DNA from: DASTSN01 sp035549175
Lineage (GTDB): Bacteria > Bacteroidota > Bacteroidia > Chitinophagales > Chitinophagaceae
Direction: 5' to 3'
NCBI GenBank assembly: GCA_035549175.1
Contig: DASZRL010000105.1
Span: 1 to 64,000, forward strand
Length of the DNA stretch: 64,000 bases
Positions 18,079-25,893 of the stretch are shown here, piece by piece. Both the position numbers and the translations under genes were made by a program. Numbering within the stretch: the stretch's first letter is position 1; every line of letters begins with the position of its first letter. The notes under the pieces were generated by a model that searched no databases, was not told the origin of the DNA, and saw nothing but the letters and a program-made list of their open reading frames with translations.

Positions 18079-19572
18079 TTATTTATGGGGGGAGACGGCA
18101 AGTTTCAACCCGAAATCAAACAGGTTTTCCTTGACGGGGTACTCGCTGACAAAGCTGGACTTCAACTGGTAACGGATCTGGGGTCCCACCTGCCAGTCCA
18201 GTTTACCGGTGGAGTAGGCGACAAAGGCCTCCAGGCTGGTATTGATATTCCAGCGGCGCGTAAGCCAGGGGAGTTCCACGTAATGCTTGTAGTCCGAAGA
18301 AAGCAGGTAAGCTCTTTCCCCCAGTATATAGGTGGGCTGGATGGTTCCGGCAAATCCCAGGTGGGCCTTGTCGTCCCCGGCGAGGTGCACTTCGATGCCC
18401 ACGGGGGCTGAAAGCTGGAAATAAAAGTTATGCAGCCAGTTGGGTTGGTATCCGCTGAAATTGCGGAAACTGCTCAGGGTGTGTACCGAATCCACCTGGT
18501 AGGCACCCGAGTTCAGGGCGACCGTGGCCACTTCGGTCGGGTAGGTGAAGGCCTTGATGTCGTAGCGGCTGATATTGAACTGGAGACCGCCAAGCAGGCG
18601 TACCCGCTCCCCGAGCCGGTACCGGCCGGTTGCGCCCAGTTCCAGGCCCATATCCGGTTTGTGGGTGACGAAATTATTGATGTTATAGTAAATGGCGGCG
18701 TAGTTATAGGGTGCCGTGGTGACCGGTACCCGGGTCAGGTAGGATTTGTTTTCGCCGAGCTTCCGGTAGCTGATGGTGGGTGAAAAATAAAACTGGAAGC
18801 TCAGTTTCCGGCTGCGGTGACTGGCAAGGGGAAAACTGTTCATCACGCTTTCAATGGTGCCGGGTTCGGCAGTCGGGGTCCGCCCCAGATTCCGAGCGGG
18901 GGCAGGCCGGTTATCAGACGTGGCCGGAAAAACCAGGCGGTCAGTGCCGGCGTGTATACCGGACCCGGATTGGTTCCAGCTGTTCTCGTCGGTAGCCTGG
19001 TCACTGAACATGGGGATAACCGGCGTGGCTGCCGTCGCCTGGGAAACAGGGAGCAGGGTTCCGGGCAGGCCTTGCTCCGCGGCGCGGGCGGTATGGGCGG
19101 GGGCCAGGTCCGCCGCGACGGTCCCGGGTTCACCCGGGGCGCCGGTCAGGTCCGGGAAGGCCAGGTTGACCCGTCCGTCACCGAGTTCGGGCACCGGCCG
19201 GGTCAGCACGTCCGTAAGCAGGGAAGCCTGCGGAAGGACCAGGCGCTGCTCCTCATCAGAGGAAGTAACCACCTGCGGCTGGAATAATTTGCGGGAAAGG
19301 GCTCCGGCATCTTCGACTGGTGCCGGGCGGGAAGGCTGTCTGTCCGTGATCACCCGGTTCGGGGAACCGGTAGGCCGGTTGGTCAGCATCATGGTCGTTA
19401 CAAAACCGGCCGAGAGCATCAGCAGCACGAATCCGATGCCAAACCATCTGCGGCGGGTATGCAGGGCACTGTAAATGCCCTTCCACGCTCGCTCCGACGG
19501 GTACATCCGGTACTGGTCGGCGCTTTCTTTGAGGAAGCGCTCGAAGTTATCCCTGTTGTATTTACTCTCCAT
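18079..19572 (-). CDS. Trans-envelope protein: anti-sigma-like N-terminus, outer-membrane-barrel-like C-terminus
   Basis: 497 residues with an unusual order. Residues 1-42 are soluble (NFERFLKESADQYRMYPSERAW), followed by one transmembrane helix at 44-63. A Pro/Ala/Thr-rich low-complexity stretch spans about 64-255. The last 240 residues are rich in alternating aromatic strands (LSFQFYFSPTISYRK, MGLELGATGRYRLGERVRL, WQVGPQIRYQLKSSF) like an 8-10 stranded outer-membrane barrel. There is no cleavable signal. It starts 33 bases after the ECF sigma stop, so it is probably its co-transcribed partner; the cytosolic segment may hold the sigma factor. Function is inferred from layout only. Confidence 0.65.
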   Translation of the reverse strand: MESKYNRDNFERFLKESADQYRMYPSERAWKGIYSALHTRRRWFGIGFVLLMLSAGFVTTMMLTNRPTGSPNRVITDRQPSRPAPVEDAGALSRKLFQPQVVTSSDEEQRLVLPQASLLTDVLTRPVPELGDGRVNLAFPDLTGAPGEPGTVAADLAPAHTARAAEQGLPGTLLPVSQATAATPVIPMFSDQATDENSWNQSGSGIHAGTDRLVFPATSDNRPAPARNLGRTPTAEPGTIESVMNSFPLASHRSRKLSFQFYFSPTISYRKLGENKSYLTRVPVTTAPYNYAAIYYNINNFVTHKPDMGLELGATGRYRLGERVRLLGGLQFNISRYDIKAFTYPTEVATVALNSGAYQVDSVHTLSSFRNFSGYQPNWLHNFYFQLSAPVGIEVHLAGDDKAHLGFAGTIQPTYILGERAYLLSSDYKHYVELPWLTRRWNINTSLEAFVAYSTGKLDWQVGPQIRYQLKSSFVSEYPVKENLFDFGLKLAVSPHK

Positions 19573-19605
19573 AACCAGTCAGCGTTTAGGGTAGGATCAG
19601 CTTGG

Positions 19606-20187
19606 TTATCTCCTGTTGACGGCGGCCAGCCACTCCACCGTCTGCCTGGGTTGCTGCAGGATCTTCTTACGGATCAGTATCTCTTCGAGCATCGCCTTGG
19701 CCCGCGTATACTGGCTGCGACTGGTGCTCTCCTCGATGTCCAGCATGCCGGCAATCTCTTTATGGCTATACCCTTCGATGGCGTACAGGTTCAGGACGGT
19801 ACGGTATCCGATGGGCAAAAGGCGGATGCATTCGACCACCTGCTTGGCCTGTACGACCGAGGGGATGCTCTCCTCGCGCACCTGGACTCCCGTTGCATGG
19901 ATAATGTCCACGCTCTCATTGAACTTCTTGTTCTTTTTGAGGATATTAATGCAGGTATGGACGATGATCCGGCGGATCCACCCCTCAAACGCTCCGCGGT
20001 TTTCAAATGTGTGGATCTGCGAAAAGACCTTTATGAAACCTTCCTGCAGCATATCCTCGGCATCTTCCCGGTTATGTGCAAAGCGGTAACAAACAGACAG
20101 CATTTTGGGGCTATACCGGTTGTATAGTTCCCGCTGGGCTGAAGGGTTGTTACTAATACAGCCTTTTAAGATGGCTTCCTCGGTCAT
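19606..20187 (-). CDS. ECF RNA polymerase sigma factor
   Basis: Sigma-70 family factor of the extracytoplasmic-function type, directing RNA polymerase to a stress or surface regulon. Region 2 is clear (RELYNRYSPKMLSVCYRFAHNREDAEDMLQEGFIKVF), followed by region 2.4 (FEGWIRRIIVHTCINILKK) and region 4 (LLPIGYRTVLNLYAIEGYSHKEIAGML, then SRSQYTRAKAMLEEIL). The 193 residues are typical. It is first in a two-gene unit with the trans-envelope protein downstream. No separate anti-sigma gene is visible, so the downstream protein's N-terminus is the natural candidate. Confidence 0.92.
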   Translation of the reverse strand: MTEEAILKGCISNNPSAQRELYNRYSPKMLSVCYRFAHNREDAEDMLQEGFIKVFSQIHTFENRGAFEGWIRRIIVHTCINILKKNKKFNESVDIIHATGVQVREESIPSVVQAKQVVECIRLLPIGYRTVLNLYAIEGYSHKEIAGMLDIEESTSRSQYTRAKAMLEEILIRKKILQQPRQTVEWLAAVNRR

Positions 20188-20353
20188 GTATCCCGTTTGG
20201 TTGCCTGTAATTTAGACATTTTTTAAAAGATATTGCTGCACCGCATTCTAAATTTTGGGCCCGGAAACAGCCGGCCGGGCCCGGGTTCCTGGGCGCAGGG
20301 ACTCCGGCTTCCAATCGGCCGGGGCGGGGGACGGGTTGCCGGCGGAGCCGTAC

Positions 20354-20384
20354 AAAAAAGAACCCGGTCTGTTCAGAGACCGGG
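20354..20384 (-). terminator. Intrinsic terminator for the haem-binding protein gene
   Basis: Perfect 8-bp stem CCCGGTCT (20363-20370) / AGACCGGG (20377-20384), with an A run at 20354-20359 that reads as a U tract on the minus strand. It lies 23 bases after the stop at 20407. Confidence 0.8.
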
Positions 20385-20406
20385 CCCACCGTGCTGGTAA
20401 ACAGGT

Positions 20407-20928
20407 TTATTGATGCGGTTCCCCACCGGGTCCTTCTCCCGGCCGCTTGGGGGGAGACAGGCTGTCCGCCGGATACTTTCCTTCGAGGTTCGTGCGGATG
20501 CCCTGCGCCCATTGGGTCAGGGTGGCCTTTTCGGCATCCGTCAGGATCGCGTTTTTATGAATCCAGGTGTAGGAGTTCAGGGGCATTTCGCCTTCCTTCA
20601 CCTGCTTCATCACCTGCTCCAGCTTGCGGTACTGGCGGCGGGGGCTGTAGCTGGCAAACTCGTCAAAATTAAGGTCGTGCTTGCCTTCCCGGATATGGTT
20701 GTCCATCCACCAGTCCACCGGCTGGATCTTGCTGTACCAGGGGTAGATGGTGTTGTTGCTGTGGCAGTCCATGCAGGCCTTGTCCAGGATGGTCTTGACC
20801 TCCGGGCTGACGGTATATACCCGGGCAATGCTGTTGGGTTGCTCGCCGGAGGCCTGGTTCTTGGCCGGGTGAAAGAACTGGATCACCACGAGGATCACCA
20901 GCAGGATCAGGAGGATCTTTTTGATCAT
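20407..20928 (-). CDS. Membrane-anchored haem-binding domain protein
   Basis: 173 residues with an uncleaved N-terminal helix (IKKILLILLVILVVIQFF) and a periplasmic haem-binding domain of the Haem_bd type. The haem motif is ACMDCHSNNT (CxxCH), followed by YPWYSKIQPVDWWMDNHIREG and an EMPLNSYTWIHKNAIL segment whose Met is the likely distal ligand. The Pro-rich C-terminus (SPPKRPGEGPGGEP) is probably disordered. The family is widespread in Bacteroidota as an orphan periplasmic monohaem protein. It is monocistronic here, ending at its own terminator. Confidence 0.85.
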   Translation of the reverse strand: MIKKILLILLVILVVIQFFHPAKNQASGEQPNSIARVYTVSPEVKTILDKACMDCHSNNTIYPWYSKIQPVDWWMDNHIREGKHDLNFDEFASYSPRRQYRKLEQVMKQVKEGEMPLNSYTWIHKNAILTDAEKATLTQWAQGIRTNLEGKYPADSLSPPKRPGEGPGGEPHQ

Positions 20929-20948
20929 ATACTGACTTTTACCGGAAG

Positions 20949-22475
20949 TTAAGCAATTAAAACCTCGCCGGTCATTTCTTTTGGAATCGGCAAATGCATC
21001 AGGGTGAGGATGGTGGGGGCTATATCACCGAGTTTCCCCGGGTGGATCTTGCCCTTCCATTCCCTGTCAATAATAAACAGGGGCACCAGGTTCAGGGTAT
21101 GGGCCGTATTGGGGGTACCATCCGGGTTGATCATGAAATCGGCGTTGCCGTGGTCTGCCGTCAGGAAAATGGCATACCCGTTTTCCAGGCCGGCGGTCAC
21201 CACGCGGCGCACGCACTCGTCGACGGTTTCCACGGCTTTAATAGCCGCATCCCAAACCCCGGTGTGACCCACCATATCCGCATTGGCATAATTAAGGCAG
21301 ATGAAATCCGCCGCCTGCTTCTCGATTTCCGGTATGATGGCGTCGGTTACTTCCCGGGCGCTCATTTCCGGCTTCAAATCATAGGTGGCCACCTTGGGCG
21401 AGGGAATCATGATGCGGCGCTCCCCTTCAAACGGCACTTCCCGGCCGCCGCTGAAAAAGAAGGTGACGTGGGGGTATTTTTCCGTCTCGGCGATACGGAT
21501 CTGGCGCAGGCCGTGCTGCTGGAGAACCTCTCCCAGGGTATTGGGCAGGTTGTCGTTTTCAAAAACCACGTGCACGTGCTGAAACGTCTTGTCGTATTCG
21601 GTCATGGTCGTGTAGTGCAGCGACAGCTTTCTCATCCCGAATTCCGGGAAGTCCTGCTGCGTCAGCACCTGGGTGATCTCGCGGCAGCGGTCGGTGCGGA
21701 AGTTGAAGCAAAGGGCCACATCCCCGTCCTGCAGGGTGGCCAGCGGCTGCTGGCCCTCGTCCAGGATCACGGTGGGCAGGATGAATTCATCGGTGACACC
21801 CGCCGCATAGGACTGCTCGATGGCGGCCACCGCGTCGGTGGCTTTCTTTCCTTCGCCCTTCACCAGGGCATCATAAGCCAGTTTGACCCGTTCCCAGCGC
21901 TTGTCCCGGTCCATGGCATAATACCGGCCACTGACGGTGGCGATCTTGCCTACCCGGGTATTGAGGTATTGCTGCAGGTCTTCGATGAAACCCAGGCCGC
22001 TTTTGGGGTCCGTATCGCGGCCATCGGTAAAGGCATGGATGAAAACCTTCTCCAGGCCCTCCTGCCGGCAGACATCGATCAGGGCTTTGAGGTGGTTGAT
22101 ATGCGAGTGCACCCCCCCGTCGCTGACCAGCCCCAGCAGGTGCAGGCTGCGCCCGGTGGATTTGGCCTGCCGGATCGAAGCCAGCAGGGCCGGATTGGCG
22201 GCGAAGGAACCGTCCCGCACGGCCACATTGATCCGCTGGAGTTCCTGGTAGACAATACGACCGGCACCCAGGTTCAGGTGCCCCACTTCAGAGTTGCCCA
22301 TCTGCCCTTCCGGCAGTCCCACCGATTCCCCGCAGGTTACCAGCGTGGTATGCGGGTATTTTTCATACAGGGAGGAAACAAAGGGGGTTTTAGCGTGCTG
22401 GATGGCATCGGCTGATGCAACTTTTCCCAGTCCCCAGCCGTCCATAATAACCAGAATTACTTTTTTTTGCGCCAT
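20949..22475 (-). CDS. gpmI: 2,3-bisphosphoglycerate-independent phosphoglycerate mutase
   Basis: Interconverts 3- and 2-phosphoglycerate in glycolysis using two Mn ions, without bisphosphoglycerate. Alkaline-phosphatase-superfamily ligands are visible: D12 in ILVIMDGWG and the phosphorylated nucleophile S62 in QMGNSEVGHLNLGAG. HAFTDGRDTDP, NFRTDRCREIT, CLNYANADMVGHTG and LTADHGNAD provide the second metal site and substrate residues. The 508 residues are full length. A TAATTTTT sequence upstream resembles a -7 box. Twenty bases separate its stop from the start of the haem-binding gene, so read-through is possible. Confidence 0.96.
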   Translation of the reverse strand: MAQKKVILVIMDGWGLGKVASADAIQHAKTPFVSSLYEKYPHTTLVTCGESVGLPEGQMGNSEVGHLNLGAGRIVYQELQRINVAVRDGSFAANPALLASIRQAKSTGRSLHLLGLVSDGGVHSHINHLKALIDVCRQEGLEKVFIHAFTDGRDTDPKSGLGFIEDLQQYLNTRVGKIATVSGRYYAMDRDKRWERVKLAYDALVKGEGKKATDAVAAIEQSYAAGVTDEFILPTVILDEGQQPLATLQDGDVALCFNFRTDRCREITQVLTQQDFPEFGMRKLSLHYTTMTEYDKTFQHVHVVFENDNLPNTLGEVLQQHGLRQIRIAETEKYPHVTFFFSGGREVPFEGERRIMIPSPKVATYDLKPEMSAREVTDAIIPEIEKQAADFICLNYANADMVGHTGVWDAAIKAVETVDECVRRVVTAGLENGYAIFLTADHGNADFMINPDGTPNTAHTLNLVPLFIIDREWKGKIHPGKLGDIAPTILTLMHLPIPKEMTGEVLIA

Positions 22476-22675
22476 GTCATGAAAAAATTAGGTCAATCAG
22501 GGTATAAATACATTCATTTTCAGGTAACAATACCCCGTAAAGCTACAAGCAAATCATGGATTTCCCCGGAGTTGGTGAAAACCCGGTGGTTTTTAGTACT
22601 TTAGGAATTCCAAAGCTACCTGCACCGGTGGCATGTTTTTAGATGATTTAACCTAGAAAAACGAAAATTGCAATT

Positions 22676-23065
22676 ATGAAAACAAGGCTTACCGCAAACC
22701 TTTTCTCGGTCGTGTTCCTGCTGGGGTCCCTGCTGCTGCAAAGCGGCATCGACGAGGTAATCGGTGCCCTGAAATCAGGGAATGCCACCGAGTTATCCAA
22801 GTACATCGACGACAATGTCGAGATTACCCTGCCGGACAAGACCGACAACTACAGTAAGGCCCAGGCTGCGCTGATTCTGAAGGATTTCTTCGCCAACAGC
22901 GTAGTGAAAACCTTTGACGTAAAGCACAAGGGAGACCAGGGCGGCGGGCAGTTCTGCATCGGAACCCTGCAGACCAAGTCGGGGAACTACCGTACGATGG
23001 TGTTCATGAAGGCCAAGGGCAATAAGCAGGTCATGAAAGAAATCCGCTTCCAGAGTGTTGAATAG
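22676..23065 (+). CDS. DUF4783 secreted protein
   Basis: 129 residues; a signal peptide (MKTRLTANLFSVVFLLGSLLLQSG) and a compact NTF2-like domain. SGIDEVIGALKSGNATELSKYI, VEITLPDKTDNYSKAQAALIL, LKDFFA and a strand-rich end (GTLQTKSGNYRTMVFMKA) match the DUF4783 pattern, which is, as far as I know, a small Bacteroidota-only family often near nadC. No catalytic residues are apparent; NTF2-like folds often bind small ligands. The gene is closed by a terminator that runs straight into the nadC promoter box. Confidence 0.8.
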   Translation: MKTRLTANLFSVVFLLGSLLLQSGIDEVIGALKSGNATELSKYIDDNVEITLPDKTDNYSKAQAALILKDFFANSVVKTFDVKHKGDQGGGQFCIGTLQTKSGNYRTMVFMKAKGNKQVMKEIRFQSVE

Positions 23066-23084
23066 CTTACATCCAGTCATCTGG

Positions 23085-23116
23085 AAAAGCCTTCCCGGGT
23101 CCGGGGAGGCTTTTTT
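23085..23116 (+). terminator. Intrinsic terminator after the DUF4783 gene
   Basis: Stem formed by AAAAGCCTTCCCGG and the complementary half ending AGGCTTTT (23085-23114), with one G-T pair and a 4-base loop, then a T run. The last T of the tract is also the first base of TACTTTTG, the likely nadC -7 box. Confidence 0.75.
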
Positions 23117-23123
23117 ACTTTTG
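23116..23123 (+). promoter_or_regulatory. Putative nadC -7 box
   Basis: TACTTTTG is an exact TAnnTTTG match, only four bases before the ATG at 23128. If used, the nadC transcript would be leaderless or nearly so. Confidence 0.4.
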
Positions 23124-23127
23124 TCCC

Positions 23128-23985
23128 ATGATGACTGACGAACAACTCCGCCACCTGGTGGATGAAGCCCTCCGGGAGGACCTGGGGGATGGCGATCACA
23201 GCACCCTGTGCTGCATCCCGGCCGCCACGCCGGGCAAGGCCGTGCTGAAAATCAAGCAGGATGGCATCCTGGCCGGCCTGGAGGTGGCAGCCCGCATCTT
23301 CCGGTACCGCCAGCCGTCCAGCCGCCTGCGGGCTTTCAAGCGGGACGGGGAGGCCATGCGGGCCGGCGAGGTGGCCTTCGAGGTGGAGGCGGATGCCGAT
23401 ATCATCCTGCAGTGCGAGCGCCTCGTGCTGAACTGCATGCAGCGCATGAGCGGCATCGCCACCCTCACGCGCCAGTATGTGGATCGCCTGGAAGGCTACC
23501 ACACCCGGGTCCTGGACACGCGCAAGACAACTCCCAACTTCCGGCTCCTGGAAAAGGAGGCGGTGCGCCTTGGCGGCGGGGTGAACCATCGCTTCGGACT
23601 CTATGACATGATCATGCTCAAGGATAATCATATTGACTTCTGCGGCGGTATCCGGGATGCCATCCTGCGTGCCCATGCCTATGTGTGTGAGCAACGGCCC
23701 GGCCTGCGCATCGAAGTGGAGACCCGCAGCCTTGCCGATGTACGGGCCGTCCTCGAGGTAGGCCGCGGAAAGGTATTCCGCGTCCTGCTGGACAACTTTA
23801 CCCCTGACCAGGTGGGGGAGGCCGTTCAATGTATCGGCGGCGCATTTGAATCGGAGGCCAGCGGGGGCATTAACCTGGACAATATCACGGCTTATGCCCA
23901 AACCGGCGTGGACTATGTCAGCGTGGGCGCCCTGATCCACCAGGCCCGGAGCCTGGACCTGAGCCTGAAAGCGGTTCTGTCCTGA
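23128..23985 (+). CDS. nadC: Nicotinate-nucleotide pyrophosphorylase (carboxylating)
   Basis: Quinolinate phosphoribosyltransferase; converts quinolinate and PRPP to nicotinate mononucleotide, CO2 and PPi in NAD synthesis. Hallmarks are LREDLGDGDHST near the N-terminus, ERLVLNCMQRMSGIATLT, DTRKTTPNFRLLEKEAVRLGGG and HRFGLYDMIMLKDNHID. IEVETRSL and ASGGINLDNI, with the phosphate-binding GVDYVSVGAL, complete the barrel. The 285 residues are full length. A second ATG at 23131 is equally possible as start. nadE, the last step of the pathway, lies 14 kb downstream. Confidence 0.95.
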   Translation: MMTDEQLRHLVDEALREDLGDGDHSTLCCIPAATPGKAVLKIKQDGILAGLEVAARIFRYRQPSSRLRAFKRDGEAMRAGEVAFEVEADADIILQCERLVLNCMQRMSGIATLTRQYVDRLEGYHTRVLDTRKTTPNFRLLEKEAVRLGGGVNHRFGLYDMIMLKDNHIDFCGGIRDAILRAHAYVCEQRPGLRIEVETRSLADVRAVLEVGRGKVFRVLLDNFTPDQVGEAVQCIGGAFESEASGGINLDNITAYAQTGVDYVSVGALIHQARSLDLSLKAVLS

Positions 23986-24012
23986 AACAAGTAATTATCT
24001 CATATACTATAT

Positions 24013-24357
24013 ATGGCCAAAAAGAACCAAGCCGACAGCCGGGGTTTCGTATACAGTACGAACCCGGACTTTCCCTATCTGCCGGAGGGAGCCCATGAGA
24101 CGGCCACGCTGCCTGCCGCAGCCCAGCCGCTGCGGATCCTGCTGGACAAAAAGCAGCGGGCCGGAAAGCTGGTAACGCTGGTTACCGGCTTTACCGGGAC
24201 CGCTGCGGACCTGGAAGAACTGGGACGTAAGCTGCGCAACCTGTGCGGTGCGGGCGGTTCGGCCAAGCAGGGAGAGATCCTGGTGCAGGGCGACCACCGT
24301 GATAAGGTGCTGCAATGGCTCCTGCAAAACGGCTACCAGAAATCCCGAAAGATATAA
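24013..24357 (+). CDS. SUI1/eIF1-like translation factor (YciH family)
   Basis: 114 residues. The SUI1 domain, about residues 36-112, reads RILLDKKQRAGKLVTLVTGF, then DLEELGRKLRNLCGAGGSAKQGEILVQGDHRDKVL and QWLLQNGYQKSRKI. This is the conserved GxGGS/K...GDHR core seen in eIF1 and bacterial YciH, which influences start-codon selection on the small ribosomal subunit. The N-terminal 35 residues (RGFVYSTNPDFPYLPEG) are the usual bacterial extension. It is 28 bases after nadC and may share its transcript. Confidence 0.9.
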   Translation: MAKKNQADSRGFVYSTNPDFPYLPEGAHETATLPAAAQPLRILLDKKQRAGKLVTLVTGFTGTAADLEELGRKLRNLCGAGGSAKQGEILVQGDHRDKVLQWLLQNGYQKSRKI

Positions 24358-24737
24358 CGGTACCCGGCATCTGAAAATCCACCTGCCGGGTCGGATGCCA
24401 TCCCTTCCGGGGCGCGGCCCGGCTGCGGCCGGGCATGCCCTTTCCTGCCCGTTAGGTGTTTCCCCTTAACACCCCTCTTCCCGTCTCCAGGGGCGGGCTG
24501 CATGACCATATTCACACAGGCCTGCGCGTGGGTACCTGGTGCCCTACAGGCGCGCTATGAACCGTTTGCATGACAGGGCCCTGACCGCCGTCGCGGCGGA
24601 AATCCGCCTTGCATATCATCCCCCGTTTTGAGCAGCATCACTCCGTGCCTTGATATGTGTCATAAAACTGTCATTTTTCCGTGGATAGCTTCGTTGCCGA
24701 ATTTGACACTGATTGTTCATGATTAAACAATTTGTTT
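24358..24737. other. 380-base gap with several dyads, no gene recognised
   Basis: No supported coding frame. It holds three hairpins: ACCCGGCA/TGCCGGGT (24362-24369 with 24384-24391), GCCCGGC/GCCGGGC around TGCG (24417-24434) and GGTGTT/AACACC (24455-24473). None is followed by a convincing T run. The right half becomes AT-rich and carries TGTCAT twice with five bases between (near 24657-24674) and the dyad described at 24712. It probably contains the 3' end of the upstream transcript and the promoter of the electron-transfer cluster. Confidence 0.5.
24712..24731 (+). promoter_or_regulatory. Dyad ATTGTT-N8-AACAAT ahead of the electron-transfer cluster
   Basis: Perfect 6-bp inverted repeat (24712-24717 and 24726-24731) ending six bases before the ATG at 24738. 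The size and spacing resemble operators of dimeric regulators such as the CRP/FNR superfamily, but the sequence itself does not identify the protein. Confidence 0.35.
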
Positions 24738-25430
24738 ATGAGAGCTAAAAACACGGCATACCTGGTTGTACTGTCCATTCTGATTTCCGGCTATGCCTAT
24801 ATTGCCGCCTGCACGCACAAGGATGAAGTGGTTGCCTCCAACGGAGCCAATATTCAGCGGGGTACCCTCACCCTGACCCTGGATCCCATCAACAACCCCA
24901 ACCTGGTTTTTGAGAAATCACACTCCAATGTGGGTTGGGAAACACCCTATGCAGGGTCTCTTTCCCTGCTGACAGGCCGTTTCAATTCCTTTGGCTTCAA
25001 CTCCTTCAAGTTTGACGAATCCCATCCCGAAAACACGGCGTTTGAAGCCTGGGTGCAACTCAATACCGTCAACACGAGCGAGCCGGGACGGGACACCGGA
25101 TGCCTGCTGAAGACCTACCATACCGGCAAGATCGGCACCATTGACCAGAATGTGGATTCCAACCTGGCCGTCCTGAAGACCACCAGCGTCCAGTTCAGCC
25201 CGACCGACAAAGGGTATATCGTCACCGGTACGCTCAAATTCAACGGGGTGACCAACGCCATTACCGGCAAGCTGACCTATGACGGTTCGGCCCCCTCCGG
25301 CACCAAGACCAAGTACGGCTTCAGCTTCAACTTTCAGATTCTCGCCAATACCGATTACCTGCTGAACAGTACCAACATCGCCGATAATGTTCAGATCAAG
25401 TGCAATGCGATTTTCACCTATACGCCATGA
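24738..25430 (+). CDS. YceI-family lipoprotein
   Basis: 230 residues starting at ATG 24738 (the frame is open two codons earlier with TTG). A lipoprotein signal ends YIAAC (Cys25). The mature part has the YceI lipocalin-like layout: FEKSHSNVGWETPYAG, a central GRFNSFGFNSFKFDE strand pair, FEAWVQLNTVNTSEPGRDTGC, then VQFSPTDKGYIVTGTLKFNGVTN and TYDGSA. YceI proteins bind isoprenoids such as quinones or polyprenols. It is first of an apparently continuous run of eight plus-strand genes for electron transfer, where a quinone carrier would make sense. Confidence 0.85.
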   Translation: MRAKNTAYLVVLSILISGYAYIAACTHKDEVVASNGANIQRGTLTLTLDPINNPNLVFEKSHSNVGWETPYAGSLSLLTGRFNSFGFNSFKFDESHPENTAFEAWVQLNTVNTSEPGRDTGCLLKTYHTGKIGTIDQNVDSNLAVLKTTSVQFSPTDKGYIVTGTLKFNGVTNAITGKLTYDGSAPSGTKTKYGFSFNFQILANTDYLLNSTNIADNVQIKCNAIFTYTP

Positions 25431-25493
25431 CCTGCGGGGAAATCCGGCAGTTTTTGAGAGGCACTCTGCATTCCTGAATTAAAAAATTGAGTT

Positions 25494-25874
25494 ATGAAAT
25501 CGATTCTAGTTTCCCTGGCGGCCTTCCTGGTACTCTCCGGCCTGACCAGTTGTTATAAGGATATCATCAGCCCGGGGCAGGATCCCAACGGCCCCCCCCA
25601 GCAGGTCAGTTTCAGCGGCGACCTGGTACCCATCTTTTCCGCGAACTGCGCGCTCAGCGGCTGCCATGACGGGACCTCGCATAATCCGTCCCTGGTAGCC
25701 AAGGACGCCTACAATGCCCTGACCGGCGGCGGGTATGTCAACGTGACCGTGCCCACCACCAGCATTATTTACAGCGAGGTCAAGTCGGGGTCCATGCCGC
25801 CCACCGGCGCCCTGAAAGCCAGTGACACCCAGAAGATCCTGGACTGGATCCGCAATGGGGCACCCAATAATTAA
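25494..25874 (+). CDS. Lipoprotein cytochrome c with CX4CH haem site
   Basis: 126 residues. Lipoprotein signal MKSILVSLAAFLVLSGLTSC (lipid on Cys20), then a compact c-type cytochrome domain. The haem motif is NCALSGCHDG: C52, C57 and H58 with four residues between the cysteines instead of two. M101 in GSMPPTG is the likely sixth ligand, and KILDWIRNGAPNN is the usual C-terminal helix of this surface-type cytochrome. It is predicted to carry one haem on the periplasmic or outer membrane face. It lies between the YceI gene and the DUF5777 gene. Confidence 0.82.
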   Translation: MKSILVSLAAFLVLSGLTSCYKDIISPGQDPNGPPQQVSFSGDLVPIFSANCALSGCHDGTSHNPSLVAKDAYNALTGGGYVNVTVPTTSIIYSEVKSGSMPPTGALKASDTQKILDWIRNGAPNN

Positions 25875-25893
25875 CGAGCTAAAACATCAACAG

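Noticed and set aside
20994..22415. 473-codon frame antisense to gpmI
   Set aside because: Shadow of gpmI; the product has repetitive Gly/His/Val composition and no motif.
22583..22610. AGTACTTTA sequence upstream of the DUF4783 gene, similar to the winged-helix operators
   Set aside because: It lacks the TACTTTG element and the full palindrome, and is 70-90 bases from the start; a chance match is likely.
24358..24737. Possible structured RNA in the 380-base gap
   Set aside because: The three hairpins do not form a pattern matching any riboswitch or small RNA that I can name; described only as a gap.
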